Assembly (NCBI RefSeq): GCF_020283565.1
Contig: NC_060061.1
Location: 39,717,362 to 39,781,361, forward strand
DNA length: 64,000 bases
Direction of reading: 5' to 3'
Source of the DNA: Trifolium pratense
Taxonomy: Eukaryota > Streptophyta > Magnoliopsida > Fabales > Fabaceae
The notes beneath the pieces are model-generated. The model made no database searches. It was not told the origin of the DNA and worked only from the letters and a program-made list of their open reading frames with translations. The position numbers and the translations under genes are program-made. Below are positions 11,522 through 24,502 of the stretch, piece after piece (positions within the stretch are counted from its first letter, which is position 1; every line of letters starts with the position of its first letter).

Positions 11522-13736
11522 TGTAGTAAAAATATTATTCTATCTTTTTTTGGGTACATTTATTCTATTTCTTTGGTTTATACAATTTTCTTCATGTACA
11601 AAAATGGTCAAATTATTAATCGATTATTAGGGGATTGTAATTATTATGATGGTTGAAGTACTTAATTTAGGACGATAAAATATTGTACTACTTGTACAAA
11701 TCTTGGTGAAGCCTTACAAATTAATTGGAAACAGGACAAGAAAATGATAAAAACAATTTAAAAGTCCTGTAACAAGTTGATAGAATTTAAGTAAATTATT
11801 AAATACCCTCATGAGAATAGACCAATGCCTAAGAAAATTTAATCAAAATGAAGCAATGAAGGAGGGTCACTTATTTGCAACTTTTTTTTCCTTCTTTCTT
11901 TTCACAATAATAATTGTTTGCAATTTAATAGATAGCATTACATGTGTTTGACTTATCACTGCCAGCATGTTAATTAATTTGCCTTTGCTTCATTCTCAAG
12001 CCAAAACCTAACCCAACTAAAACTTTTTTTAAGCAATTTCCCCCCATACAAAAGGGTGTTAACGTTTCTTTTTGTTTGATTCATCCTTATCATCATGTAT
12101 ATATGATTAACAAAAAGAAATAAATAACTTCCACCATTTTATCACATTACCTAAGTTTATAATGATATGCTTATATCATTTGAGCATATCACAATTACCC
12201 CCCACATGTAGATTTCCTTGATAAGCTCATATCATTTGAGTATAAATTTGGTAATTGGATACTAAACTTTATTGTATGTGCTCAAAAGACATTAAGGATA
12301 AAAAAAAATGTGGCATATAATCTTAAACCTTGTCTCCATCACCATATTAATGGTACATATTAAGGTATTTAAACATGAAAATTTGTTATAACACACTCAT
12401 CATTAAATCATTAATCATTTATTTTTAAAAACTTTACCTTTGTGTCTTTTGCGTAACTAATTTTGTGTCTCCGATTCAGTTAATTAAGGTACTCTAAATT
12501 CATCAAGCTCTGCAGAAAATTGTACTAGAATAAGAAATTACAGGACATCATGGGTTGGACATGCCCAACGGTTTGGCCACTGGTCATTTACTTATTCGAC
12601 CACTTTAGATCATAGACTATAATTTTTGACCAAATAAAAAGTTACAAATATAATAATAATTCGACCAAAATATAAAAAGTCACGTCAATTGCGCAATTTC
12701 AACGTTATTGATTCTAATGTTCTAATCTTTTTCTAGTCTATGCTCTCACATATTTATATGATCAAAATTTTCAATTTGATGTGTAATTGGGTGTGCTAGT
12801 GCTACACATATTTATGCAAGAGCATACGTGGAAGATTATTTAAGAATTTCATATGATAAAAAAGCTAGAGTTTTGAATACACTCCATCTAATTTGCTCCC
12901 AAATAGGGAAGAACATAAATGAAATATCTTTCATAAATTCCAAATGTTTGAATTAGAGAAGCAACGTGTAAAATAGGGCAGTTGCAAGCTGTATAGATTT
13001 TATTTTTATTTTCTACCGACAACGACATACACACTCACATGACACATCCACAAGTGTGACTCATTAGTCATGACCCCTTCCCCCACTCACTCACACTCCA
13101 TTTTCTCTCTACTCTTTCATCAACCTAAACCTATATCTTATGTATTGGTTTTCGACATCCAGTTGTGCAGTCACGCATTTTTTATTATTTGATAAACATG
13201 AAATAATTTTGTTAATAAAGATATACATTTATCATAATTGTTTGGTTTTGATCGAATAGTAAAAATATTTGACTACACGACTGTACACACTAAAGTTCAA
13301 ACCGCAACATATATAAGTTCCAAGTCCCTTTTAATGGAAATGGATTTCTTGCAATTACTATTTGACTGTAGGTTAATCTCATCCGTCCAATTTTATTAAA
13401 GTATACTGTATTATTTATTTGATTAAAATTTAATGTAAGAACTCCAATGCTGTGACGAGTCACAGAACTATAAGATTATTATTTTTTTTTTGGGTTTAGT
13501 AGCTTGATGATTATAAATTCTACCTTAAAGATGAATAAGTGAAGTGTTCAGAGTTCGAACCTTGACTCCTGCATAATATATGCGATGTTCTTATCAACTG
13601 AGTTAAACTCACGACAACGAACTACGATCCGAATCTCAAAACCCCTCTTTCACTTATCCTAATAGTCACCCTCCTTGAATATCTTTACCAAAAATTCTGA
13701 CCCTATCACGAGATAAATATTTCCTTCTTCCTCCAA
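11522..13736. other. Intergenic upstream of the CRF gene
   Basis: AT-rich DNA without a supported gene. The part nearest the CRF gene (about 13030-13140 and 13660-13736) becomes CT-rich and probably belongs to its promoter or leader. No transposon ends could be fixed here. Confidence 0.5.
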
Positions 13737-14025
13737 TTGGGACACATCCTTAAATTCCCTTTAATTTTACCCCTTTTTTCTTGTTTTCTTCTTCTCTTAT
13801 ATTTTCCCTCTCTCACTCTTCACTCTCCTCACTCCTCACACCTTCACACACACCCCTCTCTCCCTCCCTTATTTCCCGCCAATTTCTCCCCCTCTTTCTC
13901 TCTCTACAACTTCATGCACCTTAACAACACTAAATCAACCACCCTTTTTCATTTTCTCACTCTTTCCACTATTTCACACTAAAAAAAAAAAAAAAACTTT
14001 GATTTTCTCTTTCTCTTTTTCTTCA
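13737..14025 (+). promoter_or_regulatory. CT-rich 5' leader of the CRF gene
   Basis: Long pyrimidine tracts (tctctctctac type) end in an A16 run at 13981-13996 just before ATG 14026. This is typical of plant 5'UTRs. The transcription start is not determined; a TATA-like gataaatattt lies near 13712. Confidence 0.4.
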
Positions 14026-14823
14026 ATGAAAGTACAATCAACTATGAAGCTTCAGAATCTGAACCAAAACCCTTCAAAATCAAATTTTGAAACAAACCCA
14101 TCATGCAAAACCTCCACAAAAACCCAAACCCGGAAAAACAAGCTTATCCGGATCATTCTCACCGATTACGACGCAACCGATTCGGACTCTTCCGACGATG
14201 AAGAGAGAAAAAACCCATCAAAATTTCCAAGAGGAAAGAGAGAAATTACCCAAATCACTATGCAATATCCTCTTGTTTCTAATTCTCCAACAATTTCACC
14301 TTCTTCTTCATCTTGCTCCGTTGACCCGACCCGTTTCAAAAGATCCAGAAAATCACCCACCGGTTCTAACAATTGTCGCCGGCAAAGCATGTACCGTGGT
14401 GTTCGTCAGAGACCTTGGGGACGGTGGACAGCTGAGATCTGTGACCCGAATCAAAAAAAACGGGTCTGGTTAGGAACTTTTGACACGGCGGAGGAAGCCG
14501 CCGCTAAATACGACGAAGCCGCCGTGAAATTTAGAGGTTCAAAGGCTGTTACTAACTTTCCAAACCGCCCCGCCGTTAAGGATGTTAACGAGCCAGCGAA
14601 GATTTTCTCCGGCGACGGTTTTGCTTCTCCGACTTCTGTTTTGCCTTTGTACGACGGTGATTCAACGCCGTTTGACGGTTTACGTTACGGCGCAGTGGAT
14701 GCTTTTGGGTTCGAAATTGACGCGCCGTTAAGTTTAACGGACATTAACTTTGTTCCGTTTGGGAAAGAAAAAGAAGAGTTTGGCGAGTTTGACTTGGACG
14801 AGTTCTTGACGTGGCCAAGTTAA
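14026..14823 (+). CDS. CRF: Cytokinin response factor (group VI AP2/ERF)
   Basis: A 265-residue single-exon nuclear transcription factor. The N-terminal CRF motif (about residues 38-60) reads [20 protein letters not shown]. The AP2/ERF DNA-binding domain spans about 122-179 and has [28 protein letters not shown] and [14 protein letters not shown] and AEIxDP are the ERF-type GCC-box-contacting segments. A SPTSVL motif (201-206), a possible MAP-kinase site seen in this group, and an acidic C-terminus ending [11 protein letters not shown] (likely activation region) complete it. Family members act downstream of cytokinin two-component signalling and in stress responses. The first ATG (14026) is chosen; a second in-frame ATG at 14044 is possible. 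Which CRF paralogue this is cannot be told. Confidence 0.93.
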   Translation: MKVQSTMKLQNLNQNPSKSNFETNPSCKTSTKTQTRKNKLIRIILTDYDATDSDSSDDEERKNPSKFPRGKREITQITMQYPLVSNSPTISPSSSSCSVDPTRFKRSRKSPTGSNNCRRQSMYRGVRQRPWGRWTAEICDPNQKKRVWLGTFDTAEEAAAKYDEAAVKFRGSKAVTNFPNRPAVKDVNEPAKIFSGDGFASPTSVLPLYDGDSTPFDGLRYGAVDAFGFEIDAPLSLTDINFVPFGKEKEEFGEFDLDEFLTWPS

Positions 14824-17798
14824 GGGCATTATTGTCTTTTCGTTGGAAAAATCCAGACTCGTTAATATTAAGGTTTTTGTCGTGTTCTATTTCTGCTTGG
14901 TAAAATTCCTAAATTACCCTCGTGACTAAGAGTGTAGAGTATTAGAGTAAGTTCTATCCTTCTCCCACACTAAGAAGATATTTTTGTCTTAAGTTTGTAA
15001 TTAATTTAGCTGTTTTGTTTTTATGTTAAAAAAATGGGGACATACTATTTAAGTACATGAATATTAGTACAAGAAAAATTATAAAAATTAGAGTGTGGAA
15101 ATTATAATATTATTGTAGTAATGTACTACTATTATGTACCTATTATTATAATTAATTAAAAATTTGTTGTCTAATGTTCGATGATTTTTATACGCATGCG
15201 TGTACAAAAGGACATAGATTTGTTCTCAAATTTTGTTTGTTTGTTTATTAGTGTTCTAATTATGCATGCATATTAATGCTTTGTTTGGCAAGAGCAAAGA
15301 TCTCAAATCAAATTTTACCTTTTTTGTTAAGAAGGTGCCATTTTTTTAGATTCGTCTAGTGAGATTCTATGATTCTATAGGATTTGGATAATATTTATAA
15401 TTTATGCTCCAACAAGGAATTGCCACATGTTTTAGATATTGCGTGCTTTGTTTATTTTAGATTTGATTATTACTAGTAGAACTTTTTTAAGTGGAAGTTA
15501 ACTCTAACACATAACTAAAAATATCTCAAAGTTCTAAACTAGTGAGCTAGTGTTTTTGATTTACACGTTACTCTTTGAAATTACTCAGCATACAGCTCAT
15601 ATTTTTAAAGTTATTTTTATGAAGTAAATAAGCATATACTTACTGTAAAGTACGTAATTCTTTTTGGATACTGACAAAAAGAATTTTGTTTTATGTGTGA
15701 TGAGTAATTCATTGAAAATGAATAGAAGAGGATAAGGATAACAGTAAATATACAATCTGTAAATTAACATGTTTTATAGCTATTTTTCCAGACCAAAAAG
15801 ATTTTTACCACATTGGTGTTTTTATTTTTTGACGAAAAAAAGAAACACCACATTGGTGTCTTGTTGATCATTCTTTGGGGAAAATAGGAAAAGATTTATG
15901 CTATAACCTTAGAATATTTTAACTTAATATCATAACATTATTTTAATCTCTATAAACACTAGTAAAATGTCAACTTTAGTAAGGGGCTATAGTAGAATCG
16001 GGTCGCTAGGTAAGTAAAGTCTGACTAAAAATTATTTTATCAGAAATCAAATTCAGATTCTCTCGAATGATTTATTCTAGAAGGAGTTAATTTTTGGTTA
16101 AAAATTCGGTATCCAGTTCTAGAACAGACTAATACAAAGGGACCAATTGCACCGTCCACTTATAAGGACTCCATTAAAAGCCAAAGTTTTTTCTTTTTAC
16201 TCTTATAGACTAGAGAAAACTTATTAACCACTTGAGTTCAGTATATTGATTTAAATAATTTTAATTGCTCAAAAAAATTTAAATTATTCGAAAGAATTTA
16301 AATCCAATTGTTATGAGTTAACATAAAAAAAGTAAACTTTGGAATTTAAAGCCAAAGTTTTAATTGCTCTAACTTTTTTTTAATTCAAGTAAATCTAACC
16401 TTTTTATAACAAGTAAATGGTAAATTTGGTTGATATTTTTATTTTATGTTAAATAATTGTAATTTAAAGTTTGTGGAGGAAAATAGGAGTGTAGGGCCAA
16501 GAGCTACTAGCCCACAAAAAAGATGGCTGCTTGTGGTTGATAACAAACTAACAATAATAATGGCAGCCCCACTAATATTATACTATGGCTGATTCTATGT
16601 ATCTTCACACTTCACATAGTGCTTTCCAAATTTCAAATAGACTTTGGAACATAATCTACCAACCAATTTTTTGATGGCGGCTCAAAACAATGAAATTGTT
16701 AAATCTCAAAGCCTCTAATAGTCTAAACAGATTTGAACCAATTATTGGTCCAATTTTAATGTGACCATATTAGTTTTGTTAATTCTAATTTGCACAAAAA
16801 TTAGATTCTAATGTGACCATTATTCATTAACCTTCTAATAATCCTTCCAATTGTTATGATTTCTGATTATGACCTTAGTTGACTGGTTGTTGTCCAATTG
16901 TCATTATTTTCCATTTTGGGCAAACTGAGTGGTCAGATTTTGTTAGTTAGACGTAGACTAGCCAATTCAATGTCAAGAAGAAAGTTTGATATTTGACTCA
17001 GAGTACTATATGCAGTTATGCACCATGCCACAGTAGGAGTGTGTGTTTTGGCTGGACATCAAATTCAACACACGAGAACTGACACCGTACGTATATGAAT
17101 GAGTGTGGACATCAAATTCAAGAGGGAGAAAAATGATTTAATACGAGAGGAAAAATAATATTAATATTAAAGTCGATAACCATATGAATGAGTGTCAAAA
17201 TAACATTTCACGTTATATAAAACATACCATTGTTTGAAAGGAAACCGTTTTTCACATGAACTATATGAACAAACTAATCAATAGTAGTTTTCTTATGAGT
17301 GGTGGTGTGCTAGCCCATGCAATATTTCAACGTATAGGTGACACTCGAAAAGTTCAGCAGAGCAAGCTATTGTAGTGGCCGAGTAGCTTGCTCAATAGCA
17401 AGATACTGTAGAGGCCCAGTGTATTATTATCTTTTTTTTTTTTGACAAAGTGTATTATTATCATCTTAATTACTTTTTATTATGAATTAAAGTTGTGCTA
17501 ACGTAGTAACGTGTTTGGTTTTTAGAAAAAACGCTGTGCTAATGTGTTTTCGCCTAATTCTAATATATATATCTACATTTTGTAATACTGGAAATATTAT
17601 CTACCTTAAAAACTAATAGAAATAGGGAGTGGATATGAATTGGTGACTTTGATGAAATGCTCAACAGTCAATAGCATCAAGAGAGTTTTTGAATGCATTT
17701 ATAAGAATGAATTGATGGACAAAGAGATGAAGGGGTGTAAATAGTAAATGTGCTTGGACTAATAAGGCCCAAAGTGTTGATGAACTGGGCTTCAAGAA
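14824..17798. other. Intergenic downstream of CRF
   Basis: AT-rich and without a supported gene. A short direct repeat, accacattggtgt, occurs near 15806 and 15847. Nothing else is recognised. Confidence 0.5.
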
Positions 17799-18056
17799 TG
17801 GTCATTCACCATAGAATTTTTCTCTTCCCCCTCCAAGTCTCTTTTCTCTCCCCGAATTTTTGTTTTTGCCCTTAAACAAAAATTTTGGAATGCATTTTAT
17901 GAAGTGTTTATAGTCTAAATTTGAAAAATACGTTCCGAAATTTTTATTCAAAACAAAAAATTGAAAAATGCGTTATGAAGTTTTTATTCAAGGACAAAAA
18001 TAAAAAATCGGGAGGGAGAAAAAATAGATGGTGGAGAGAAAAATTCTTGACCATAT
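17799..18056. repeat. MITE-like inverted-repeat element
   Basis: The segment starts atggtca...agaatttttctct and ends with the inverse agagaaaaattcttgaccat. The inner arms (ctccccgaatttttgtttttgcc against the tract at 17990-18020) also pair. It is about 258 bp and non-coding. The TSD is unclear, so the superfamily is not assigned and the ends are approximate. Confidence 0.5.
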
Positions 18057-18297
18057 CATGCTAGTGGCTCTGTCCAATTAGATTGATTTGTGGTGTGAGT
18101 TACAACTTACAATAATTTCCACTTTGAACTTCTCAACATGCATGCACATGCAATTGTATAATAAGAGTACGTGTTAATATTTTTCATATCTCAAATATGT
18201 TGATTTGAATAAATATTATTTATTATTTATTTGTAAAAAGATAAATTATATGAAAGGAAATTATATAAAATAGAATATAGGAAGGAGTTAAATTAGA

Positions 18298-18545
18298 TTG
18301 GTTGACGCTATCCATTCGAGAAGACCTGACAATTCAGAGTATAATTTAATTATTAATGACATTATTCTTCTTATGTCATCTTCTAATGTAAACTTTGAGA
18401 TTAAGTTTGTTAGGAGACAAGCGAATTTGATTGCTCATACTCTTGCTAGGGCGGCCAAAACTTGGGTTACTTTCCATAGATTTGAGATTATTCCCTTATG
18501 TATTGAACAATTATTAGTTAATGATATGAATTAAGTTTGTTTGTT
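18298..18545 (+). pseudogene. LINE RNase H C-terminal remnant
   Basis: About 78 codons end VKFVRRQANLIAHTLARA-type, matching the C-terminus of the RNase H domain found at the end of plant LINE polyproteins. A stop and a short A-rich tail (ttgtttaaaaaaat) follow. There is no start codon and no upstream reverse transcriptase, so it is a 5'-truncated insertion. A more decayed relative lies at 41233-41450. Confidence 0.7.
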
Positions 18546-18627
18546 TAAAAAAATATTACATTGGTGTCACATTTGAGCAATGTTACACATTTTAATAACG
18601 TTTGATATGTTATTGTGACAAATCAAT

Positions 18628-18722
18628 TTTTTTTTTTTAGTCTTAGATGAAGTGGGTCACGACGTCCGACCTAACAATTTCGTCATTTTTTGCCAATCGA
18701 GCTAGGACTTATGGGACATACT
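18628..18722 (-). mobile_element. tRNA-derived SINE fragment
   Basis: Read on the minus strand, tagctcgattggc resembles a tRNA A-box. It is followed by acgaaattgttaggtcgg and a poly-A tail (poly-T at 18628-18639 on the plus strand). It is similar to the copy at 28182-28350. TSDs are not clear. Confidence 0.55.
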
Positions 18723-19079
18723 ATGTATTTTTTTATTGAACATAGTTAATCTTGATGACTTTAAATAACACAATGATTTCAGATTTCTATAAAAAATTAC
18801 ATGACATTCTACATGATATTTTTAATCCACTGATAGATTTTGTAAAATGTATATTCGTTAAAATGTTATTGGCAGTGCAATATCACTCAAATCTTTTTAA
18901 AATAAATAAAATAAAATAATTTATTATTTCAAAAGTTACTCTTAGCCGCTTTAAATAATACTCCCTCCGTTCCTTATTAAGTGTCGTTTTGGAATAGTAA
19001 CAACAAATAAACAAAGTGTATTTTTGCATTTTTTCTTCCTATTATACTATTATTTTAATCCACCAATAATTTTCTATTC

Positions 19080-19109
19080 ATATTATTATTATTATTATTA
19101 TTATTATTT
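19080..19109. repeat. (TTA)n microsatellite
   Basis: About nine to ten ATT/TTA units in a row. A single Stowaway-like end, ctccctccgtt, lies just upstream at about 18962. Confidence 0.8.
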
Positions 19110-19435
19110 TGTTTTCACTATAAGTATCCGCCCCACTGAACCACATAATCTTGTTCGAGAGTCAGTTATTTTTTTTATCTTAAAAATAAATAAATAAAAG
19201 AGTTCGAGTTCCTATACTTTTATTATTTTATTTTTAAAAAATAAGATAAAATAGATAAAAAAAACCCAAAAAAAATCTTATATACTTTTATTATTAAGAG
19301 AGGTGAAACGCGCCGTTTTGGAAGGACTAGAAAAGGGTTTTTGATTCGCAATAGCAGCTGCAGCAGACACACTGTGATAACATCAATCAATCTACAGATT
19401 TCCCTTCCTCTCTCCTTCGATCCGCAAACTCACTC

Positions 19436-20211
19436 GTATGCCCCATTTCTCCCTCAATCTCTAAATCGATTTTCTTTTTTCAATTATAATAATTTTCCCC
19501 TTTTTCATTACTCCGTTTGCTGTTTGTTTTGTGTAGTTTCTGATTATGTGTTCTCGTCACGTACAGCTTAATCTTATGATTTTCAAGCTTATAAAGTTCA
19601 TATCTTGATTTGTTACCTCCAATTAATCGATTGTATTCTATTAGGGTTTTCAATTTTTAACACTAGCTTTTTTTCTTAATGTTATTGTTATTAGGTTATT
19701 GATTAAGAGCATTTTATTTGTAAGAATCCATTTATTTTAGATATAAGGATTTTGTTTATTTATATGGCTTTTTCTTGATTTTGATTATTGATTTAGTTTA
19801 TTAACATTTGCCTTAATGTTCTACATTCTCTATACTCTCTTGGTACTTTGATTTTTAATACTGTTAAAACATCATAAAAATATCTTATTGTATTTTTATA
19901 TTATATTAGGGCATCTCATTTAGTGGTTATAATCTTAGGGACTATAGTCTTGTATTGTATCCCACAAGGCTCGAGAGATTAGTCTCCGCAGTTCTGTGTG
20001 GAGGATACCTGGCTTGCACCAAAAAAAGAGTCTTGTATTGTATCCCTATATATAGGGTTAATGTGTGGTCTTTTGCATCAAGTCGGTATCATATTATTAT
20101 CAATAAGATTAGAAGTTATTATTTTATCTCATTTTTATCTGAAATCCCACAACTTCGATACATAATATCTTAGTTCTCTGATTTTCTAGTTTCATTTTAC
20201 TTAGATTTCAG
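19436..20211 (+). other. 5'UTR intron of the eIF2 beta gene
   Basis: A CT-rich leader at about 19380-19435 ends at a GT (19436). The intron is T-rich and ends ttagatttcag at 20211, five bases before ATG 20217. Leader introns are common in plant translation-factor genes and often raise expression. The donor position is inferred. A short SINE sits inside it. Confidence 0.55.
19964..20028 (+). mobile_element. 5'-truncated SINE in the leader intron
   Basis: A 65-bp segment ending in a short A-run is flanked by a perfect 18-bp direct repeat, agtcttgtattgtatccc (19946-19963 and 20029-20046). A TSD of this length with an A-tail indicates LINE-driven insertion. The body (ggctcgagagattagtctcc ... ggaggatacctggc) resembles the 3' part of plant SINEs. 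Confidence 0.82.
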
Positions 20212-20216
20212 CAACC

Positions 20217-23200
20217 ATGGCAGATGAAGCGCAGATTGATGTGAAGGAGGAGGTTCCCGATGTAAGTTTCCTCAGTTGATTTTAGTAGTTTTATGTATTT
20301 GTTTCCCTATACATGTTTCATGTGATTGGTTATGAGGCTGTTTAAACAGTTTTTTAAAGTTATATCCTGTGAACTGTTATTTTTGAGTATGGCTAGTTTA
20401 CTTTTTAGTGACTGGCATCCTAGTTGGTGCTTCAACTCTCGTTGATTTGTTGGCGTTTCAGTTTGTTGAAATTTTGCTTTTTCTAATGCTTGAATTTGCT
20501 AATTGCAGATTGCGCCATTTGATCCTACTAAAAAGAAGAAGAAAAAGAAAACCACAGTTGTAGATCTTGATGATGATTCTGTAGACAAGTTGGCTGCGAA
20601 GACAGAAAATCTGTCGGGTATTGAAATTGCATTTGTTTTATTTTATTAATAGTTTTGGCCTTTAATGTTATTGTTTAAGGCATCTGTTATTCTCCTTGTG
20701 CATGAAGGATTCTCTAATTAGCTTTTCAATTGCAGTTTCTGAGGGGTTTGACAGTACTTTAGCTGGTGCGAAAAAGAAGAAGAAGAAGCCTGTAGGTCAT
20801 TTGAATTGTTATGTGGTTACATTAACGAACAATATTTTTATCATCTATTCAATGTCTTAAAGCTGTTAAGCATTTGGTGTTGCTATTCTATTTTTATTGG
20901 AAGCAATTTCACAATGTGTTATATTGTTGATTGTAGGTTGATATCAGTAACTTAATTGATGAGAGTGTTGATGCGAAAAATGAAGATTTGGATGGTAAGT
21001 TGTCTCTCGGACACATAAAATTTATATAATGTCGTAAGGAAAGTTAATTGAATGCTGAAGTCTTTCTAAATTCTTACCTCAGATCTCGCTGAAGAAGATG
21101 ATCAAGATGCTGTTTCATTGCAACCTCGTTACCCTTGGGAAGGGAGTGATCGTGATTATCAGTATGAGGAGGTATAAAATATTTTGCATGCTTTGTGTTA
21201 TATTCTCTAATGCTCTTATCCTCACCTACTTCCGTAAATGTTTCTGAACTGAATTTTCTTTTTGTTAATTAGGATAGTGGTCCTCACACATCTCAACTTT
21301 ACATCGCCGTATTAGTTTTATAGGCTGTTTTGGGTGGGGCCTTGAAATGTCTGTTGTTTTATAAACTTTTGCATGCATAATTTTTCTTAACATGGAACTT
21401 CTTCAGTGATGATATTCATCCACCTCCTCAAGTATGCGTCTGATTAGGTATTTATATGGATTTTGCTTTCAAGGATGCTTTATCTTTGTTGGGATCAACA
21501 CATGTCTTTTTGTGTGTGATTATATATAGTGTCAAGTTTATTCTATCACTGTTATATTATTTGTAATGGTATGGGTTCTCCAACAATAGCTTCATGATAT
21601 ATTATTACTTGAAGCATTTTTACTTTCTCTATTTCTGCTCCTGGTTGGTTGAAAACTTTGGCTTTTTCTGTGTCATAGCTGTAGGTATTATTGTCATATT
21701 TTGGTTGGTGTTTGTTTCACTCCTCTACATTGTGATGTTTTTCTGTGCAGCTTTTGGGCAGGGTGTTTAACATTCTACGTGAGAATAATCCAGAACTTGC
21801 TGGAGACCGGAGGAGGACTGTTATGAGGCCTCCACAAGTGCTTCGTGAGGGCACAAAGAAAACTGTTTTTGTGAATTTTATGGACCTTTGCAAAACGTAT
21901 GTTGATTTATTATTCACCTCTTGGGATTTTTTTCTATGTTGCATCACAACTTGCTTTTGTCTTCCATCCTCTCCTTTTGTTTATGTCTTCCTACCTTGTC
22001 TTTCAGGATGCACCGACAGCCAGATCATGTCATGGCTTTCTTGCTTGCTGAATTGGGTACAAGTGGTTCTCTAGATGGACAGCAGAGATTGGTTGTGAAG
22101 GGAAGATTTGCACCAAAGAATTTCGAAGGAATTTTGCGTCGATATGTCAGTAAGTATCTTGTGGATATTGAATTGCTGTTATATGAATTATATTAAGCCT
22201 TTGGGGTAAAAGTTGACCTATATTCTGTTTTTTTTTTTCTTCTTTTTCCAGATGAATATGTCATTTGCCTTGGATGCAAAAGTCCCGACACAATACTTTC
22301 TAAGGAGAACCGTTTGTTCTTTCTCCGCTGTGAAAAGGTGAAATTTCTATGCCCCAATTTACTCCTTTTCTTTCTATCTCTTATAGGCTTTGATTACCCT
22401 CCCAAATATTATGAAGGTTTTCTGCCTTTATGGTAATTCGTCCACTGAATTCATGATCAGTTATTTTGCCAAGGAGGCATTTGGTAATTTGATGGTATTT
22501 TGGGTAATTAGATTGTTCAGATTATGGTCAGTTACTGTTGGTTCAGCTTCTCTAGTCTAAATATTGATTTTGATGTTTTTTCCCAGTAATTTACGATGAT
22601 CTTTTTTGGGGTTTAATGAAATTAGTCACTATTTTTCATCCTAGTATAAAAAATATGCTTTCATTTTCATTATATATCCGACAATAGACAAATTTTAGGC
22701 AAATCTCTAAGTTGGTCTCTGAAATTGTAGAGCACTAGTGAATTGGTTAAAAAAATTAGTAAGTTAACAAAACATACTAACATAACATAGAGAGAAGTGT
22801 AGAGACAGAGAGTATAGAGAGATTGATATCTGAGAATGTGAGAGGGAAAAGAGTCTTTGGGGTCTAGGTGCAAAGGAAAAATTTCAGATGGTTCAACATA
22901 CAAAAAAAAGAAAAGAAGAGGATGGTATGTGTAATTTTTGAAAGTTCAGTCTCTTTGGGGTCTAGGTGCTCTCCACCTCAACTACATTTAGTGCCGTCTC
23001 TGCCAGAGAGTTTACCTGTGGCTAAAGTTACTGATATTTTTACAATTTCAACGACGGTTTTGTCAGTTTTTTATTAGAGACTGATTTAACACCTAAAGTT
23101 GGGGTTTCTCTAAAAAAGCATCTTGTACTTTTGAATGGTATTTTTGAGACATCGGTTTATGCTGTTGGATATCTTATAATTGTTGTCTATTGCTTGCAGT

Positions 23201-23280
23201 GTGGATCAGGAAGATCAGTTGCACAGATCAAGGCTGGTTTTGTTGCTCGTGTTGGGCGTAGGACTGCAGGAGGGACATGA
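20217..23280 (+). CDS. eIF2beta: Eukaryotic translation initiation factor 2 subunit beta
   Basis: Nine coding exons: 20217-20261, 20509-20617, 20736-20791, 20937-20994, 21083-21171, 21751-21896, 22007-22149, 22252-22337 and 23200-23280. All have GT-AG introns and the phases join to 270 residues. eIF2 beta belongs to the GTP-binding eIF2 trimer that brings initiator Met-tRNA to the 40S subunit. Two lysine blocks near the N-terminus (exons 2 and 3) are the known contact for eIF5 and eIF2B epsilon. The conserved core has [16 protein letters not shown] and [18 protein letters not shown]2-C2 zinc finger (CLGC ... CEKC) spans the last intron, and the C-terminus is GRRTAGGT. Length and layout fit a functional housekeeping gene. 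The last intron (862 bp) holds repeat-derived sequence. Confidence 0.96.
22338..23199. other. Expanded last intron of eIF2 beta
   Basis: This 862-bp intron contains an exact 18-bp direct repeat, tctttggggtctaggtgc (22854-22871 and 22952-22969), and mobile-element-like text (ttggtctctgaaattg). No element ends could be fixed. Confidence 0.5.
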
Positions 23281-24502
23281 GTTTATCGTTCTTTTCTTTT
23301 TTGAAGCTAAATGTGTAAACTAGGGGGAATGAACCATTTCCCAACTTTTGTTTTCCCTACACATGATGTATACCGTACTTGATTTGAGTTTATTCCAGTA
23401 CATTTTTGGCATGTTCTCTATTTCCAGAAGCTATTAAATTGGCACTTAAGGAACTTCAATTTGATTTCAGTAAACACTATGTAGTTGGAAATAGATATGA
23501 TTCACATTACAATTAATTTTCATGCCACTCATTTGTATCGATTTATGTCATCAAGTAATGAGAGCACAACATCATCAAGTGATGATAGCTGTTGTGCTCT
23601 CGTTATTGATTTATGAGGTGAACTACACTGCAAAAGGAAAATATAAAGATAAATAAGATTTAGACACATGTTTAAAAAAACTATGATATAAATATTAAGA
23701 ATATTTGATTTGTACATTGTAAATTTTTTATTCATCCAATTATATTTTATGTCATATATATAAAATGTTTGTTAATATTTTTCAAATTGACTATTTTTTC
23801 TGTAAAACTGGTATATTTTTATATTATCAATGCACATCTATTAAATTGACAATATAAGTAAATGTTACACACATGATATATGTATTTCTCTTTATGTGAA
23901 CTAATGTTCAAATTTCAGTTAAAAAGATACTAAATTTTAATATTCAACATAAGTGAGAGGAACCTATAAAAAAAATATTGAATGTCATTATAAAACAAGT
24001 TTACGTTATCGTTACATACAAGAAAAAATAATTTATTGTACAAGTTTCTTTATATTTTGTAGAAATCCTAACTTAGCAACAAATTAATAACCCATAACTT
24101 CCCAAGGGAGAGTTTCATTGTTAGTTTGAAAACAAAACCATGCCCCATATATGAACATAACAAACACATCAAAAAGGTTATTGTTTATTAAATCCTATCT
24201 TCTATTCTTCTTAACAACATTTATAGCTCCCCATAACAAGGTTTATCTAAACAAAGAAAAGTTAAAACAAGTAAAAACAAATTAATGTTGGTATCATAGT
24301 AACATCTTGTTTCATTCTTCTTTCAATTATCATTCAAAAAAAAAAAAGGATTAACCATTTTCCCAACTTTGCAACATAGATAGGGAAGGTGGTTAATTTT
24401 TTATCCATTTTTCTTTATTATTATTTTTTTTTTGAAAATATTTTTCTATAATCTCAGACCAAATTTCTACGTGCCATCATCATAATCATTTTGTTCATCA
24501 CA
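23281..24502. other. Intergenic between eIF2 beta and NET4
   Basis: It starts with the eIF2 beta 3'UTR. A small hairpin lies at 23557-23604. The rest is AT-rich. I searched it for a first NET exon containing consecutive tryptophan codons (tggtggtgg) and saw none. Confidence 0.5.
23557..23604. repeat. Short near-perfect hairpin
   Basis: Arms aatgagagcacaac (23557-23570) and gttgtgctctcgtt (23591-23604) pair with one G-U position. The 20-nt loop contains atcatc/gatgat, itself self-complementary. Confidence 0.7.
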
